Both the position numbers and the translations under genes were made by a program. Below the pieces are notes generated by a model. The model saw only the letters and a program-made list of their open reading frames with translations. It was not told the origin of the DNA and made no database searches. From the NCBI GenBank assembly GCA_030141605.1, contig JAQGDQ010000125.1, positions 1-64,000 on the forward strand: a stretch of DNA of 64,000 nucleotides. Direction: 5' to 3'. Shown here piece after piece: positions 31,022-46,000 of this stretch. Each line of letters opens with the position of its first letter. Positions within the stretch are counted from its first letter, which is position 1. Source of the DNA: Tubiluchus corallicola. Lineage: Eukaryota > Priapulida > Priapulimorpha > Priapulimorphida > Tubiluchidae.

Positions 31022-34000
31022 CTGTATACCACAGAAATTACAATTAGACATCTTAAACTACCACGTAAGTGCAAAAATCCGTAAATACACATATTTCCAA
31101 TGCCAGGTACATCACACAATCATTGCTCATAGAAAATGTACATACGTAAACTCAATAATCACTTTGTATTGAAAATATATTATTAAACAGAAGCTTCACA
31201 AAGCACCAACAACTTAGAATTAGAGCGCAACAAATACAGGTCTGTCTAGTCTTGGCTTTACTTGTACACAGTGAGAGACATAGGAGCATGAAGTGAGCAA
31301 AGCTGAACAATCTGTCATGCAGTTTTCTCGCCTGACGGCAGTATAGTTGGTTCCGTGTTGCGTCGTTTAATTTTAGATTTCTTCAGCATGGTGGCCTGTT
31401 CACAAAGACAACAGCAGTCACTACAGCGAGTTATAAACTACCATGTTTCAAGCAGATTTTAGATACACACAGCTATCTCTGCTTCTTTTGCAGATACACA
31501 CAAGCAGGAGTAAGCATGATATTATACACAGAGTTGAAATTACTGAGGTAGGCATGCCACAGTTGTTCATGTAAGATATGAGCAGTCACAGAGGTCACCC
31601 GAATAAATGAACAACATAAAAGCTAGGAGAGAAAAGCACAGAGCACAGTGCCACAAGTAAGTTTGTCAGAGAAATTAACTACTGAGTAATGACCAGTACA
31701 TCAGTACATCATTATGGAATGCACAAAGCCAAGACAAAACTAACCAAGCACAGTTTCATTGAATAGAAGGTTTAAGGTTAGTTTTTGTTAGAACAGGATA
31801 GATTTTGAGAATGTGTTAAGTACCGGCAGCATTGGTGTCAATCAAACACAATGACAGGTAAAACAACATAAAATCCAATCATGTCAGCTGTCTTCTCTAT
31901 TCGTAATACTAGTAATAATTACCGTTCCTTTTAGCAACTAGAAATGCAATTATTAAAGTTAAACTTAAAATCGACAGAATAAAACAATACCAGCTTTTCA
32001 TAAGAGAACATGCACTTGTTAACGAATAAAGAAATTATCAGTTATTCTTACCATTTGTTTTTATTTGTAAAATGCTGTAAGACTGTAAGTTGTAGCACAT
32101 ACGTGACAAGCAATACTATAATATAGCTATTCTGTAGACTCACAAACATACAGTGCAAACAACTATACTACCAATCTCACACCGATTTTCCAACTTTCAA
32201 ATACTATGAAAGGTAAATTTCTCTTAATAAAAAGTACATTAAGTTTTGAGTACAATACAGTTATTAAGAAGTTATTAAAATGTCCCGTAACTATATCTTC
32301 CTGGTATAGGACTTACACACTAACTTTCTTTATACTACAAATGCTAGAAGTATTGATTTGACAATTCAAAAGTAAATAGAAAGTGGCTGCAAAAGCATTA
32401 TTTTTTAGCTCAAATTTGAGGTAGCACAACATTGTTAGCAGTACTCGACAACAATGAGACAAATGTAAAATTTAGCTTAAGACATACTGGAAAAGCTAAA
32501 TCAGGACACAAATTGGTAGTGTGCAATAAAATTATGACATAGATGCAAATTTAAAAAAAAATCAATAAGCTGCAAGTGTCCAGGTAGAACTTTTCAGGTA
32601 AAAGCGCCAGATACATTTCAAATGAATGATCCAAAGTGCAAAAAAAAACAGTTAACCTAAAATAATGCGAGTTACAGTCAAATTTTCGAACTTAATGAGG
32701 ACAAAGCATAGGTTACAGAAATTGACGTTCAAGGACATAGATGATCTTGCTACAGTAATGAATATTGCAAGACAAAATACACATGTACAGAGGTGAGCCA
32801 TGCACAAAATTTTTAATACAATGCATATGCATCCAGAAGCAGAGAGGTGCATCATATTAAAACTTCATCCAGTTAGACATTAAGAACTCTATTCTACAAA
32901 AATAACCCCATGTGTTAGTATATTAGAAGTTGAGGAACATTAAATTTGCACAAGCCCAGGCAACTGTGCATTAAATATTATTTTAATGGATAACAAAGTG
33001 TTCTGAAAGGGTATAGATGCTAAAGTGTAATATATGTATCCAAAAATCAATAATTCGCATAGGGTAACAAACAAACCATCTAGAATGTACATCTGCATTA
33101 TTACTTTTACTATAAAAAAATCCATAATTGTTGATCAGACTCATAGCTGAGAAAAAAATCTCGCCGGAAAGCGGGCGATGTAACTCCACTCTCAAACTGA
33201 TAAACCCTATCATATTTTGTGAGTGAACTACGTATCCAAAATAAAATTTTCAGCCAATCAGTTCAGATCATATGACGTCGCTAAATTCGAGCCTTAGTTT
33301 GACATTTTTAGTACATTAAAGGCAAATTATGTCACCCATTGCCAATTAGAGATTTAGACTTTAAACTTAAGGAAAGACATTTAATGCATTAATAAATATT
33401 ATGGAACAATTTTAATGAATGACATGGAAAAATTCTATACATGAATTGGTTTACCTTTAATGCAGACCGAAGCACCACAACCTGACCTGCTGATTGGATC
33501 CAGGGTTCTCCATCAACTTGCACAGGTAAATCATTGTACATCCAAATCCTTATCTATATTTATACAAATGTATTATGAAAACGTATGCATTAGTTTATTG
33601 TAATAGTACTTTTACACCAGATATCATAACGTAAATTATTCATTCCGTAACATGCCCTGTTGCTGCCATTCACCACTGTATGTCTTCAGGCAGTGAATGT
33701 AAAATGAAACACATTTTTTCTTACATGCCTGATATACAAGGTGCCACTAGTGTGTGGCACAGAAGTGCATTTTGCATAGTAAAGTTTTACAGTAAAATTT
33801 TTGTACATACATATTTTCTTGTTAGTAAAATATTGCTGACTCAACTTATACTTGTATGTTACCCTAAAATGCCCTCTAACTTGACCATTACAATAATCCC
33901 TAAAGTACTACTAAATATATTAGTCAGAAGGCCTAAACTTACATGTCCACCTTGTGCAATTCGAACACCGCTTCGCAATCCAGTCTGTATTTGGCTCATA

Positions 34001-37000
34001 TGTACAACGCCTGTTATGCCAACAACCTCCAACATGCCATCGTAATGGTTGGGCTTACTGAATGCATCCTCTTTTTGCGGACCCCAAGCATTTGCGCCCG
34101 ATCCCCAACTATACAACAAAAAGAATGTATAAACTCCTATAAGATTAAATAAATCTCTTCAGTATTATAAGAATGATATCTCTGAACTATCTGAAAATCT
34201 GTATTGCATGGCTAAATGAACTGGATTTTTGTTGTATAAGAAATGTGAGGAATAACTTAAAATCGATGCACACTATCAATATTGTAAAATAAGAAAATGT
34301 GAAACCACTTGTACAAGTGCACACATAGAGACTATCTAATGTAATACGTGGAGACTAAGCAATGTAATAAAATGGAAGATGGAAACCACGTTTACCTGAG
34401 TATGTTGAGAATAATGAGGCCCTCCAGTGGAGGCAGTTCAATGTGTTTGCCATCTACTTCCACTCGGATTTGGTTTTGCATGTCCTTACAAGACTTGCGA
34501 TTAACCATTTTCCTCAAGCCCATTTTCACGTACACACTCTTATTATGTAGCCTGAATATGACAAACAGAAAAGACGTGATTTTAAGAAGCAAATGCAGAA
34601 AATGTGGAAATCGTACAGGGAAAAATTTAAAGAACATGTTAATAAATAACTTCAGGTTAGAAATGCATAATATAAATGTTTGGTCTAAAGTTTACAATTC
34701 CCCACAAACAAGAAATTAGTTCGTGAAGCGAGGATTAGGATTAAGGTTAATTTAGGATTAGTGTTTGAGTTGGGCGCTCAGATTAAGGATAGGTTGGGTC
34801 AGGGTGAGAGTTAGGGTTAGTGCTCAGGTATTTAAACTGTTATGGGAATTGTGAACTCTTTCCGATTTTTGCAACATGCAGTTGTGCTTTCTGCAGTTGT
34901 TTACAATTTATTGAAATATACTAAAGGGAGCATCTTGACAGCATTCATTGCAATCGGGACAAAAACTTTAGAGCAAAAGCTCTAACATGCTCGCTAAAAA
35001 CTATAAATGATGTGAAGACACGCTAGGTAATTATCAAAAATTCGAGGCATTAAAGAAAAGTTATCATTTAACACTGCTGTAGCTACACGGAAGCGCACAT
35101 TTACCTGCTATTGAATTTATTAGGATTTTCCTCGCGAGCCATATGGAAGTCTAGACAGAGGTCAGCATCCAAGCCTATACCGAAGTAATTGTTCATCACA
35201 AACATGGACGTCTGATCTTCCTGATTTTGTGGAGTATTGTTGCCGAGTGATTGCAGAGACTTAGTATCATCAAAAAGCTTTTCGTCAGGATGGAATACAA
35301 CAGTCCACCTGCAATGCGTTCAAAATTACGTAAATACAAGATCATTAAATTTTCATGTGTAGCTAACATATCCACACATACATAATATTACGATAATTCC
35401 TACTATTTTTAAGTTTGTGTAAAGCCAATTTGAACTTGTATGCTGCCATTTGACAAGAGGCAGCCATTTTAATTTTTCGATGATTGTTCTTATGAAATTA
35501 TGTGAAGTTATACTGTTACACTTACATTATGAAAAAAGATAGGTGGAAAATCATTACAATAATGCATGCATAAGCTCTGTAATAAGTTTTTTTTTTGAGC
35601 TACTGACGCACTCACTCTGTGATCATGCAGCACAGACATTATGGTATTTGAGAGTTTAAACAAATTACTAAGACATTTTGCTATTAACCAGAGCCTTTTA
35701 AATAAATAGAAAAGAAAAGCTGTGCACTGATATAACTTGCTTTTGAATTTTTTTTATAAAATTATGCTTTATAATTTGTAGAGCATCTTTTTTTATATAC
35801 GCATAATTTACTGTTATGTAATACCCATTATCTATTTCAAATTCAAGCTACGTTGTGCCGACAAGCCGACCTCGGGCTAGAAATGCCAATACTTTGTATA
35901 CAATGAACCAACAAACCTGTCCAATCGAATTTCTTCGGCTTCAATAACGTCTTTAAGCATATTTAGAGGATCTTCTCCGCCCGTGTAGCCTGGACCCCAT
36001 CGCAGAACCCTAGCCAGGTCATTGCCAGTTCCAAGAGGAACAATAGCACAGGGTGGTGATGGACATTCTACAATTCCAATATTTATAGTTAGCATGGTTG
36101 CTATTCATGACATGTAGGCAAAAATTATTCCAAATCATTGACTGAACTAAATGCTAATAGATTTCCGTGTTTCTGTCTTCGCAAAGACAACGTGTAGCTA
36201 CTTTGAATACCAATTCGTAAGAACAAAATTCTTATAAATAATTACCTTGTAAGTAAGTCAAAAGCTCAACATTGTGAGTAAAAAAGTACCATGTAGTGAG
36301 AAAGATGAGATATGTAACATGGCAGTTTTCAACATTCAAATCAGACATTCCACTTTGAAATATTAATATGTACGCAGGACCTACCACTGCCAGATGTCCT
36401 CTCTTTCAAAAGCACAGCATATAAGAATAAATGAATGGCCTTACTCACAGAACAGAGTCGGACGTAACACAAACCAGTGGCTTGGAAACATCAATACGAA
36501 GAAAAAACAATCCCCCTCACAATACTCCCCCCCCCCGATAAACAGCATCCGGCAACCCTAGGTTGGCCCCAGAAACATTCTTATTGGACAAACAATGTTG
36601 CAACAAGTGGAAAGCTTTCCTAGACAGCCAGAAACAAAAATTATTTTGGTTTGATTTTGAGTTTATAAAGCTAATTTCATTTTCCCAACTATCCAACACT
36701 TTATTTCAAGTGCCAAGTGATTTTGCTGGAGTAGATAATTGTAAATAAAAATTGTGCATGTTTACCTGAATCCTGTCCAACGTTGTCTAAGCAGGAAAGA
36801 ACCCAACCAACACTACCATCACCACCACACACCATGATCTTATATTTCTTTATATTTCGAAATACATATAACCTGAAACAAAACATTTTCTTCTACAGCT
36901 TGAAACTTTCCTTGCTTTGATCTGGTGCTCAACAACAAGGTCTATTAAAGTATGTAGTTGTGGTATGACTGGAAAGCCTAGTTCAGTATCATGTGTATAA

Positions 37001-40000
37001 TCCACTAAGATGAGAGAGTAAACAAGCTGAGGTATTTTAGCCATATGTGGATGCCTTGTTGCAGAGCGCCACTCTACCCAACTTATCTTATATTAATTTA
37101 ATTATCAGCTTACTAATAACATCTATCTAAAAACGTAAAAAGAACAGCAATATCATTCATTACTGTTATAATAAATTTGACACAGTTTTTGCCATATGTG
37201 TGTGTGTGCGTGTGCGTGCGTGCATGCGTGTGCGTGCGTGCATATGGCAAAAACAGTATAGTGGTTCATTATTAAAAGAAAATTAGAAAATAAGTTACCC
37301 AGCTAATGGACCGCCATTGTCCAGATCAAACACTTGATGAGGATTTAACAGTTTTCGGTATGAGGTTATGAGTTCAAGTCCTTGACAACCACCACTTTTT
37401 ACATTTACAAACACAAGCAGTGGCAAAACACCAGATGGAACCATGTGCATCTATAAAATAGTAAAAAGTGCCCTTGAATTAACTGCAACTGATTTGACAT
37501 GAACAAATCAGAATTTATGGAAAGTTACGCTACAACGTGACTGTATCATCAACATCATTTAACTTTTACTTTTATTTAGAAAAAGATTAAACTCTTAAAT
37601 ACAAAAATGTCAATAACTAAAAAAAAGCAAATTGTAAGCTTAAATATAGTTCTGTTATTAAGGCAAAGCAAAACATATGCACAAATTACCGCCAATTTTA
37701 ACAACTAGAAACGTCTATGCAAATTACTGTTTATTTACACTCTACAATTATATAATCACAAACTACGAATGCAGAAATCTAGACAAAATTTGACAACTTG
37801 AAGGTTTTCACCTGTATGTTTGGTAAGAGAAGAACCAACAACTGCTTATCATCATACATGGCTTCCTGTAGCTTGTTGAAAGATTTCACCGCTTTCTCGC
37901 TAGTATAGTACGTTATCACCAGAGACCCATATTCGTAGTATATAGGACCAATACTGACAAACTTTAATTCTGCAAAAATGAAACAAAAAATAACCAATAA
38001 TTAAATCTTATCTTTGTCCATTTGTAAAGTGCTGCCACCTTTGTTTACTTAACTTCTATGCAGCGTATGCACAAGCAAATTTATCTATAATAAATAAATT
38101 TACACTTTACATAAAATAACACAACAGTATCATGATTGTGATTACCTGAAGTAAAACTAACTGAAAACAAGTAATGTCATTAACAGGCCAAAGGTAAGTT
38201 CACTAACATCGCTACAGTTATAAACTTATAGAATAATGAGTGTGTTTCTCTGATGTTAGTCTGTTAATGTGACGTTAGTGACTCTGGCAAAGCTTTATAA
38301 TGTTCTGAGAAACGTACAGCAAGTCTTGGAGTTTGGGATAAATAAATTTTGAACTGAAATTGCGATGACGAAATACAGCCTAGTTGTTGAGGATTTGGGC
38401 ATTAACTACCATGAGAAGTGATAAAGCCAGACACTAGATTTTTACTCTATCAAGTAGATTAAAAAAATAAGAAAAAAGTATTCTTATGCGGCAACGACCA
38501 AGGAGCTAGAAAGCTGATGTTAATCTTTCAGCACCTTTGAAATTCTCTAGGTAACTCATCGATAGGAAAAAAAATTGGCAATTGGCAATAACACCGTATT
38601 GAGAGCAAACTCAATAAGAAACCACTGTGCGAGATAATCGAGTTATACAATAACGAATGTGCAAAACCCATTTGCAGACACTGTTTGTGCCATTAGGAGA
38701 ATTAAACACGGCAAATTAGAGAACTTAAAAATGCTTTGAACAACATTTTGTTGATTTGCTGGGTTCAGATACATCAAAAGAGATTTTATTGCATTTTTGG
38801 CGAAGCGAATAAACGTATATTAGATACGCGAACAACACTGTGTGACAAAACAGCTCAAATTTTCTAGTTTTCAAATGCAATGCCTTTACTGCCTCTGACA
38901 CAAAAAGCTTATTTACAAAATAGCTTGTATTTCACAGTCAGCTACACTTTAGTTTTGCATTTATAAGTTGCAAATTAGCAAGCCAACAATAAGTTATTGC
39001 CTAACAAGGTGCCAACCAAATGCTTCAAACATAATTGTTCTGATTTATTGTTGCAAAAGTCCATTGTATAGTCATGATAAATGTTATAAGGTCTCATTCT
39101 AAGGGTAAAAATGCGTTTATAATCTTTCCACATGCAATCACACAGGTCTTGTCTCGGATTCTCAATCCAGTGCCGATGCTTTAAACGATTTGTTCGGTTT
39201 TGAGGGTCACAGGCATTTGGATTAGCTATCAAAAGTTGAAATTTTGTCTTACCTTGGACCAAACAATATTATGCTTTTTCTATCTACAAATGGACCTGAC
39301 AATAATATGCTCTGTTTCTGCACACATATAGCGTGTGAACAAAGCTACATGGCTGCCAGATATGCATTGGGAAACAACAGCCACATGTTTTTGTTTACAC
39401 GTGAAAATAGAAACGAGATTCAAATTGTAATAAGTTGTACGGCTACAAACTGCGAATGTAAATTTGAAACCTTATTATTCTGTAGCTTTGTATTTTAGCT
39501 TGTTGTAACCATAATGGAAAAAACAAATCTTTATTATTGTTATAAAATCTAGTATACCCACAATTATTATCCTGTTGTTACAGTTACAAACCTGCCAATC
39601 ATTTGATGTAAAAACTAGTGTGAAAAGTACGAAGCTCCAGGTCCAGTGACCTTATAAATGCCCCAAAAATCCGTTTTTTGGGCACCAAAACCAAAATATT
39701 AAAAAAATTAAGGCAAAAACAAAACATAAGGCAAGTTTTAGACACTACTGACCTTTTGTATGTTGTTACAGCAGCTCATATATATATATAAATGCTCTTT
39801 TCTATACAAGAAAAAAGCTCAATACACACCTAGCATCAAAGTACTTAATTTTCAATTTTAAAACCCTTTAATATAATATAGATGCCACGAGATGCATGAA
39901 CTCTGCTGCACTATTAGGGTTAGTACTGCTAATTGTGTCAAGGTTGAAACTGATGGCAAAGAAAGCCAGGTGATTTGCACAGTTGCGGAATGTGTCAGAA

Positions 40001-43000
40001 GTGAAATTTGATGTGCGTATACACGTGAAAGACCTAAAATGCGTGTGACGCTTTGCCTAATATGTTAGACAGTTAGAGTTAACAGGTCTGTAGTTAGGAT
40101 GAACACAAAAACAGCAGATAAGACAGCACTGACAACCATCATCAATTATAAACTCATGTCAAATTGAATTTAAACAGTTGTATAATTATGAAATAATACA
40201 ATTTCGTATATGCACTACATAATGATGTAGCTACAACTTCTCAAAGCGGACAAAACTAGGTATCTAAATAGACTTCCTCTGGTGGTATATCATCCATATT
40301 TTACTCAGTAATTTGCGTCACATGTAAATGCACTACATAGTGATGTAGCCACAACTTCTCAAAGCAGACAAAACTAGGTATGTAAATAGACATTCTTTGC
40401 TGGTAAATCATCCATGTTTGTATCATATGTATTATAAATGTAATCAACACTTACCTTTGCCTAATATTTTGACTAAAATTGTTTCATACTGCCGCTGGGA
40501 GAGATTTTCTGGCAACTTGCCAACAAATAATGATATAGATGGACCATGAGGATCTTTTACTTGCTGTATGTAAAACCTCGTAACTTGCATTTTATGAAGG
40601 GATTCCTGCAAAAAAGTGTTAAAAATATTTTCACTAGTAAACTTTTAACATGATTTATAAAAGGATGAATATATTTGCAGAAAACATCACGAATGAATGT
40701 CTAAAAATGAAAGTAATGTTTTCTTACCTTTCTAATTTGTTGCATAATTTGCCATGGACACTCAGCTCGCTTGAGTTCCCTTTGTTGAACTAAAAGAAAA
40801 ACAATTTGTATTTTCAAACAAAAACTTATTAAAACTGACCGTAATAGGAACTGTACAATAATCAAAAATCATAAATAAATGATTACCATTTTTAAAATGT
40901 TAGCGAGAAACTAGTGCCATTTACTAAGTACTTACTGCCTCTCTCTAACAAAACTTCCACGAGTTTATACTCCATTGGATCGGCACTCTCCATGCCAAAC
41001 TTTTTTAGTGCATACGAGATTACTTCATCTGCAGTGGTTGCACTAGTAACAGGAATGTTCTTATATGGCACGGCAACCCTGTAACAGCATTAACAGATGG
41101 TAATCTACTTACATATGGCAACAGCCTATTCCATCATGAAATAAGTAGCAGCAGAACATTTTTTTGAACTTTTGCTTTGCTTCTACATGCCCAAAAAATC
41201 GCAAAAACTTTCGAGAAAACTTGGCAGAATTTTGAACAAGTTGTTACATTTTCCACATAAATATATGAGCTGGGTTACGTATGGTATGAGGAATAGTATT
41301 ATTTTTATATTATCAACTCAAAAACTACCTAAATAAATTACGTGTTACAACAAAAGTCGACGCCTTTGTGAATTTTGCAATAAAAAAGTGGATGTAAAAA
41401 TGCAAAAACCTGGCTGACTACAGTGTTATTCAGCAAATAATAAAAAGTGAAAATGCATGATACACAGAAAACCAACCTCAGTGTTCCAGGGTAGACTTTA
41501 ATAAAACCTCTATCTGGGTCTTTCTCATTGTATCGCAGAAAAATGGCGGGTCGCCGGCCATCCCGGCGTCGAAGATTGCGTAGTGACATCTCCTCTTCTA
41601 ACTCTGCTTCATTACCTTCCTTGTCTATTATTTCTGTTACGTAGTACTTTTTGGGGTCATCCGTTATGTGGAATGTACGTAGTGCTGCCTCCTGTAAAAC
41701 AGAAGACATACTTTTATTAATTTCGTACTCATCAAAAAATGAATGTCAGGTGAAAAAAAATTTGGCAATTTTTTAATGACTTTGAATCAATTCACATAGA
41801 AAAAAAGGTGAAAATCCAACAAACAAACAAGTTAGATATGCAAGCAAATGTTGACAAATAAATTTGTGGCCGTGTTTTTTTTACTGTCCAGAACTGATCA
41901 TCAGCTTGATACTGACCAGAGACAAGATCAGGAGGTTAGACTACAGAAACGTTCGGTTTTTATTTTACACTCCACACGTTTAACATGTACATGATGACAC
42001 ATCACACGTGAGTGCACCACCATGATAAGTGGTCACCTGATTGGAAATAACGTTACATGGTAGTTCATACACATTATTTAGGAACAAATGTCTTACCAAT
42101 ATCTCTTGAGCACTGGAAGTCTTTGCAACTGTTATAGTCCTAAACTGACGGCGTTTTAATGATGAATTGCCGTCAAAAACCTTTACTACTTCTGCAAAAA
42201 AAAACAATCAGTATAACATTTCAACTGTGAAACTAACATTTAGAATTTTAAATCTAATAATAATTGTTCAGTATAAGTAGGTATTATGATGTAAATGGGT
42301 GACCATGATAAGGAAATTCAGTACAGTACTAATATGAATTTTGGCACAGTGCAAGCCAGGATTTTGAATTTACTGTAGAATACCTTACTAATATCATGAC
42401 GCGATTCTGTAGGTTTAGCCACGGACCAGCAGAAGTGTTATTAGAATATTTGAATGTATACACATCCTCCTCTTGACTAGAGTATTATAGCTTGGGCAGT
42501 ATGGCAGAAGAAATCAAGTAGGACTATTTTTCCCAGCAGTCACCTTTCCATTTACTAAATGGGCTTGCTTTGCTTAATTTTACAGACACACACACGATCA
42601 TGACCACTCACTTAGCCCGAAGTCGACCACACCCAAAATAACATCAAGATCCACGATGCTAACGCTATTACGAGATTTTGTTTTCCTCAACTCAACTAAT
42701 TTAAATTTTTCAGGTTATTTTTCTTATATTTTAGCAATATAGACTTCACAAATCAATGCAATAAACTCAAGTTTTTAAGCAAAATGATCAATCGGATGCA
42801 ATTACCATAATTTAGTAATGAATGACTTAGTAAATTAACACAAACCTTCATCTCTATCTTTATCCTTATCTTTTGTGCTACCAGTACTAACCATGCCTGG
42901 ATAATCATTATACTCCCTGGCTGACGTTTTGAGATCACCACTAGATGACCACTCCTCTGACATGCTGCGTGCTGCTGAAACATAACGGCTTGGGTAAGAG

Positions 43001-46000
43001 AAAACAAAAATTCATCAGTTTTATGCTGAGAATTGAAAATTTTAATTCCAAATTGCAATCAGAAAATTAGAAGCAGCACATAGTAACAGAAGGCCTATCC
43101 AGTAGACCTTTGAATTTCCGCATTTTATGAGTCATCTATTTCACCATCTAGCACTTTAAAGAACAGGCTACTACTGTTACGTTAATGTAAATGAGTATGA
43201 AAAAATCAGCACAGCAACACGAGGAAGCTCATCATAACTGCAAATACGGCACTTGAATGACCTACTAACCACACAATTTTTTTACGTATATAATCATGTA
43301 ATGCAATTGTGGGGAAAAAGTCAGTGTGAATTCTCTCGTGTTAATATTTATATAATAATTAACAGAACATCTGAAAGTCCAGTTCTTGAAAATTCAAGAA
43401 ATTACAAACTCTTGTAACACGGAAATTGATTTTTTCCTATTTAAATTAATTTTGGTGTTTACAAAATCAAAACTAAAACATTAATTTTTCTCAATTTATG
43501 AAGCACTTATATTTGGTTCGTTAACAGCAAATAGTTAGGAACGCAAAGAGAATAACGTGAAGGCCTTAAGAAAATAAACTATTACCAGCGGCTAGCATAA
43601 AGGTTCGAATAAGGTCTTTAACACTGGCTAGTTTGAGCACTTTACAAAGATAACATTTTGCTCTGCCCACTTAAGCATTTTTAGCGTAACGAACTACCTT
43701 ACAAGAATACAGGACCGTTCAGATATATTTTTACCCGAAGCGTATGAGCCAAGTTGGCTGATGTACTAGTTATTTTATCGAATGGAGAGATTTCATGGCC
43801 AAATAATCACTAATGTAAGTGAGGTTTACAGAAAAACACTTGAGATTAGGTCCAGCTGGCAGCTATGTTCCATTAGCTCCCTCTTTTTCTTTAAATGTCT
43901 CGTGTTAACACCAGAGCAAATTATTAGCTATAAACCAAGGCAGGTTACAAATCAAAGCAAACTGGTGAACTGATACTGTAAAAACAAAGATAATATCAAC
44001 AATACTTACGAGAAAGAGCTTGTCGTCGCTCACACCTAACTCCTAGTATTGTCTCCATTGGAAGGTCAGTTCGTGGGATTGTAACCCCACTTGGTGGCAA
44101 CATTATGTTTTGAAGAACACCAAACCCACATTCTGGCGGTAGACTTTTAAAACATACTGCATGTGCCTGCAACGATAAATTTGTTAAGTCACAGAAAAAA
44201 TTTAAAAAACTTCAATAGCGGTTTTTGTAGTTATTGAACTTTATATTTCATACTCTCTGAATTATGTTTTAATGAACCCACACAATTAGTCATAGAAATT
44301 ATGCATCTATTTGCTGAGACTTTTCAGTCCTTTCCATTCCAGCCGAACAATTATTGTACAGGCATAGAGACACAAAAAACAAATTAGAGTTTTAATTTCG
44401 GTGTTCACAAGACATCTTTCCCTCAAACAGATGTTTAAATATTGAGTTAGTTGTCAAATGCTTACTAAGAAGCGAAGGTCTAGTTAGTTAATAACTATCA
44501 GGATCTGAATTTATTCGAAAAATTAACGACTGCTGTCCGACGAAGGAATCTTACTGTGAATACTTACCGTCACTCCACACCATTCGCACCGCATACCAGC
44601 CAGACATTCCGCTGACCAGCATGTCTTTTTACAGAGTAAACATTTAGAGTTGGCAGGTAAATTTCCTTCCCTCCAATGATGAAGTTGCACAACCTGACTC
44701 TGCAAGCACAAAGCATAGATGTGTAAGCTATAACAGTAAAAAATTACCACTTTAAGGTATTTATTCACTATTTAGTTAGTTAGTTAGTTATGCACAAGCC
44801 TAAATTCAGAAACTAAAGGGGTAATGCAAAATGTTGCAGAACGATTGGTACAATGACATCAACACTTACAATATCTCTGTTTGGGACATATGTTGCACAT
44901 TCTTTGCAGTCACTAACAACAAAGTCTTGGCATTCTAAGTGGGCGTAATATTCACATACTGAAAACAAAAACTGTGATGAACACAAAAACGCTTTCACGA
45001 TACGTATTTATAATGAAATAATAAAGATGTCACTAATTACTGGTGACACAGTAGTACTTAATTTTTTATTCTAACAAAATGACATAAAATCCAGCATTAC
45101 CTTTCAGTCAAAGATAACAGATTAGAAAGTCAAATATTAGACTAGTAAACATTTGGTAATCAAATAACATGATCTGTCACAATCAAAACAATTTGTGTAC
45201 ACAGCATATCAATGCACACACATGTAATTTAATCACATACTTTCACATCTTATTGCCCAGCTGTCTTCTAGTCGTTTCCGACAGACATTGCAGAATTTTC
45301 GTTTGAAGTGGCCTGGTTCGGACCAACAATGAGGAACCGGGTTCTGGAAAATCAAACAAAAATAGAGTGTTTTAAATGTTGACCACAACATCTTTATCTA
45401 ATGTGTATGAATTTATAGTAGATAAAATGGTGCAATATTTCTTCATTGAAATATATAAATATATTAGATAAATTTATATAGTAACTACGATGTATCATAT
45501 ATAAATATATACATATTATATATATGTATATACGATACATGGTAGTTATGTATATATATCTCTTGAGCCAAATAAAATGTCTTAACTCCTAGTTAATTTA
45601 ATCAAGTGACCAAAGTTGTGTCAACAAGACTGCATCCTTAGATGCACATATCCACGCTCATTGCCCTTATACGAGATTCTACAAACAAAAATTTATTTTG
45701 ACTTTTTCATCTTGCGACCTTGACCTTTCACTGAAAAGCTTTCTGGTCTTTCCCAAATCTATCCCTATGCTATGTTTTGATTATTGCTTCACTCGTTTTG
45801 ATTTTATTGTGCAGAGAGACACACAAACAAACATACAGACGCAACTAAATGTTCCACCCATCCAGTACAAGTATCATGGTGTATACAGCACCTTGTGTTC
45901 GCTAGATACACCGAGCTCTTCACCAAGATTTCTCAACTTATTTTTTCTGTCATTTAATAGGCTATTTGCGCACGTTAACATGCATAATCAGAGGGCTAGA

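Noticed and set aside
34724-34830. Interstitial telomere
   Set aside because: Units are irregular and interrupted; there is no run of consecutive perfect TTAGGG repeats.
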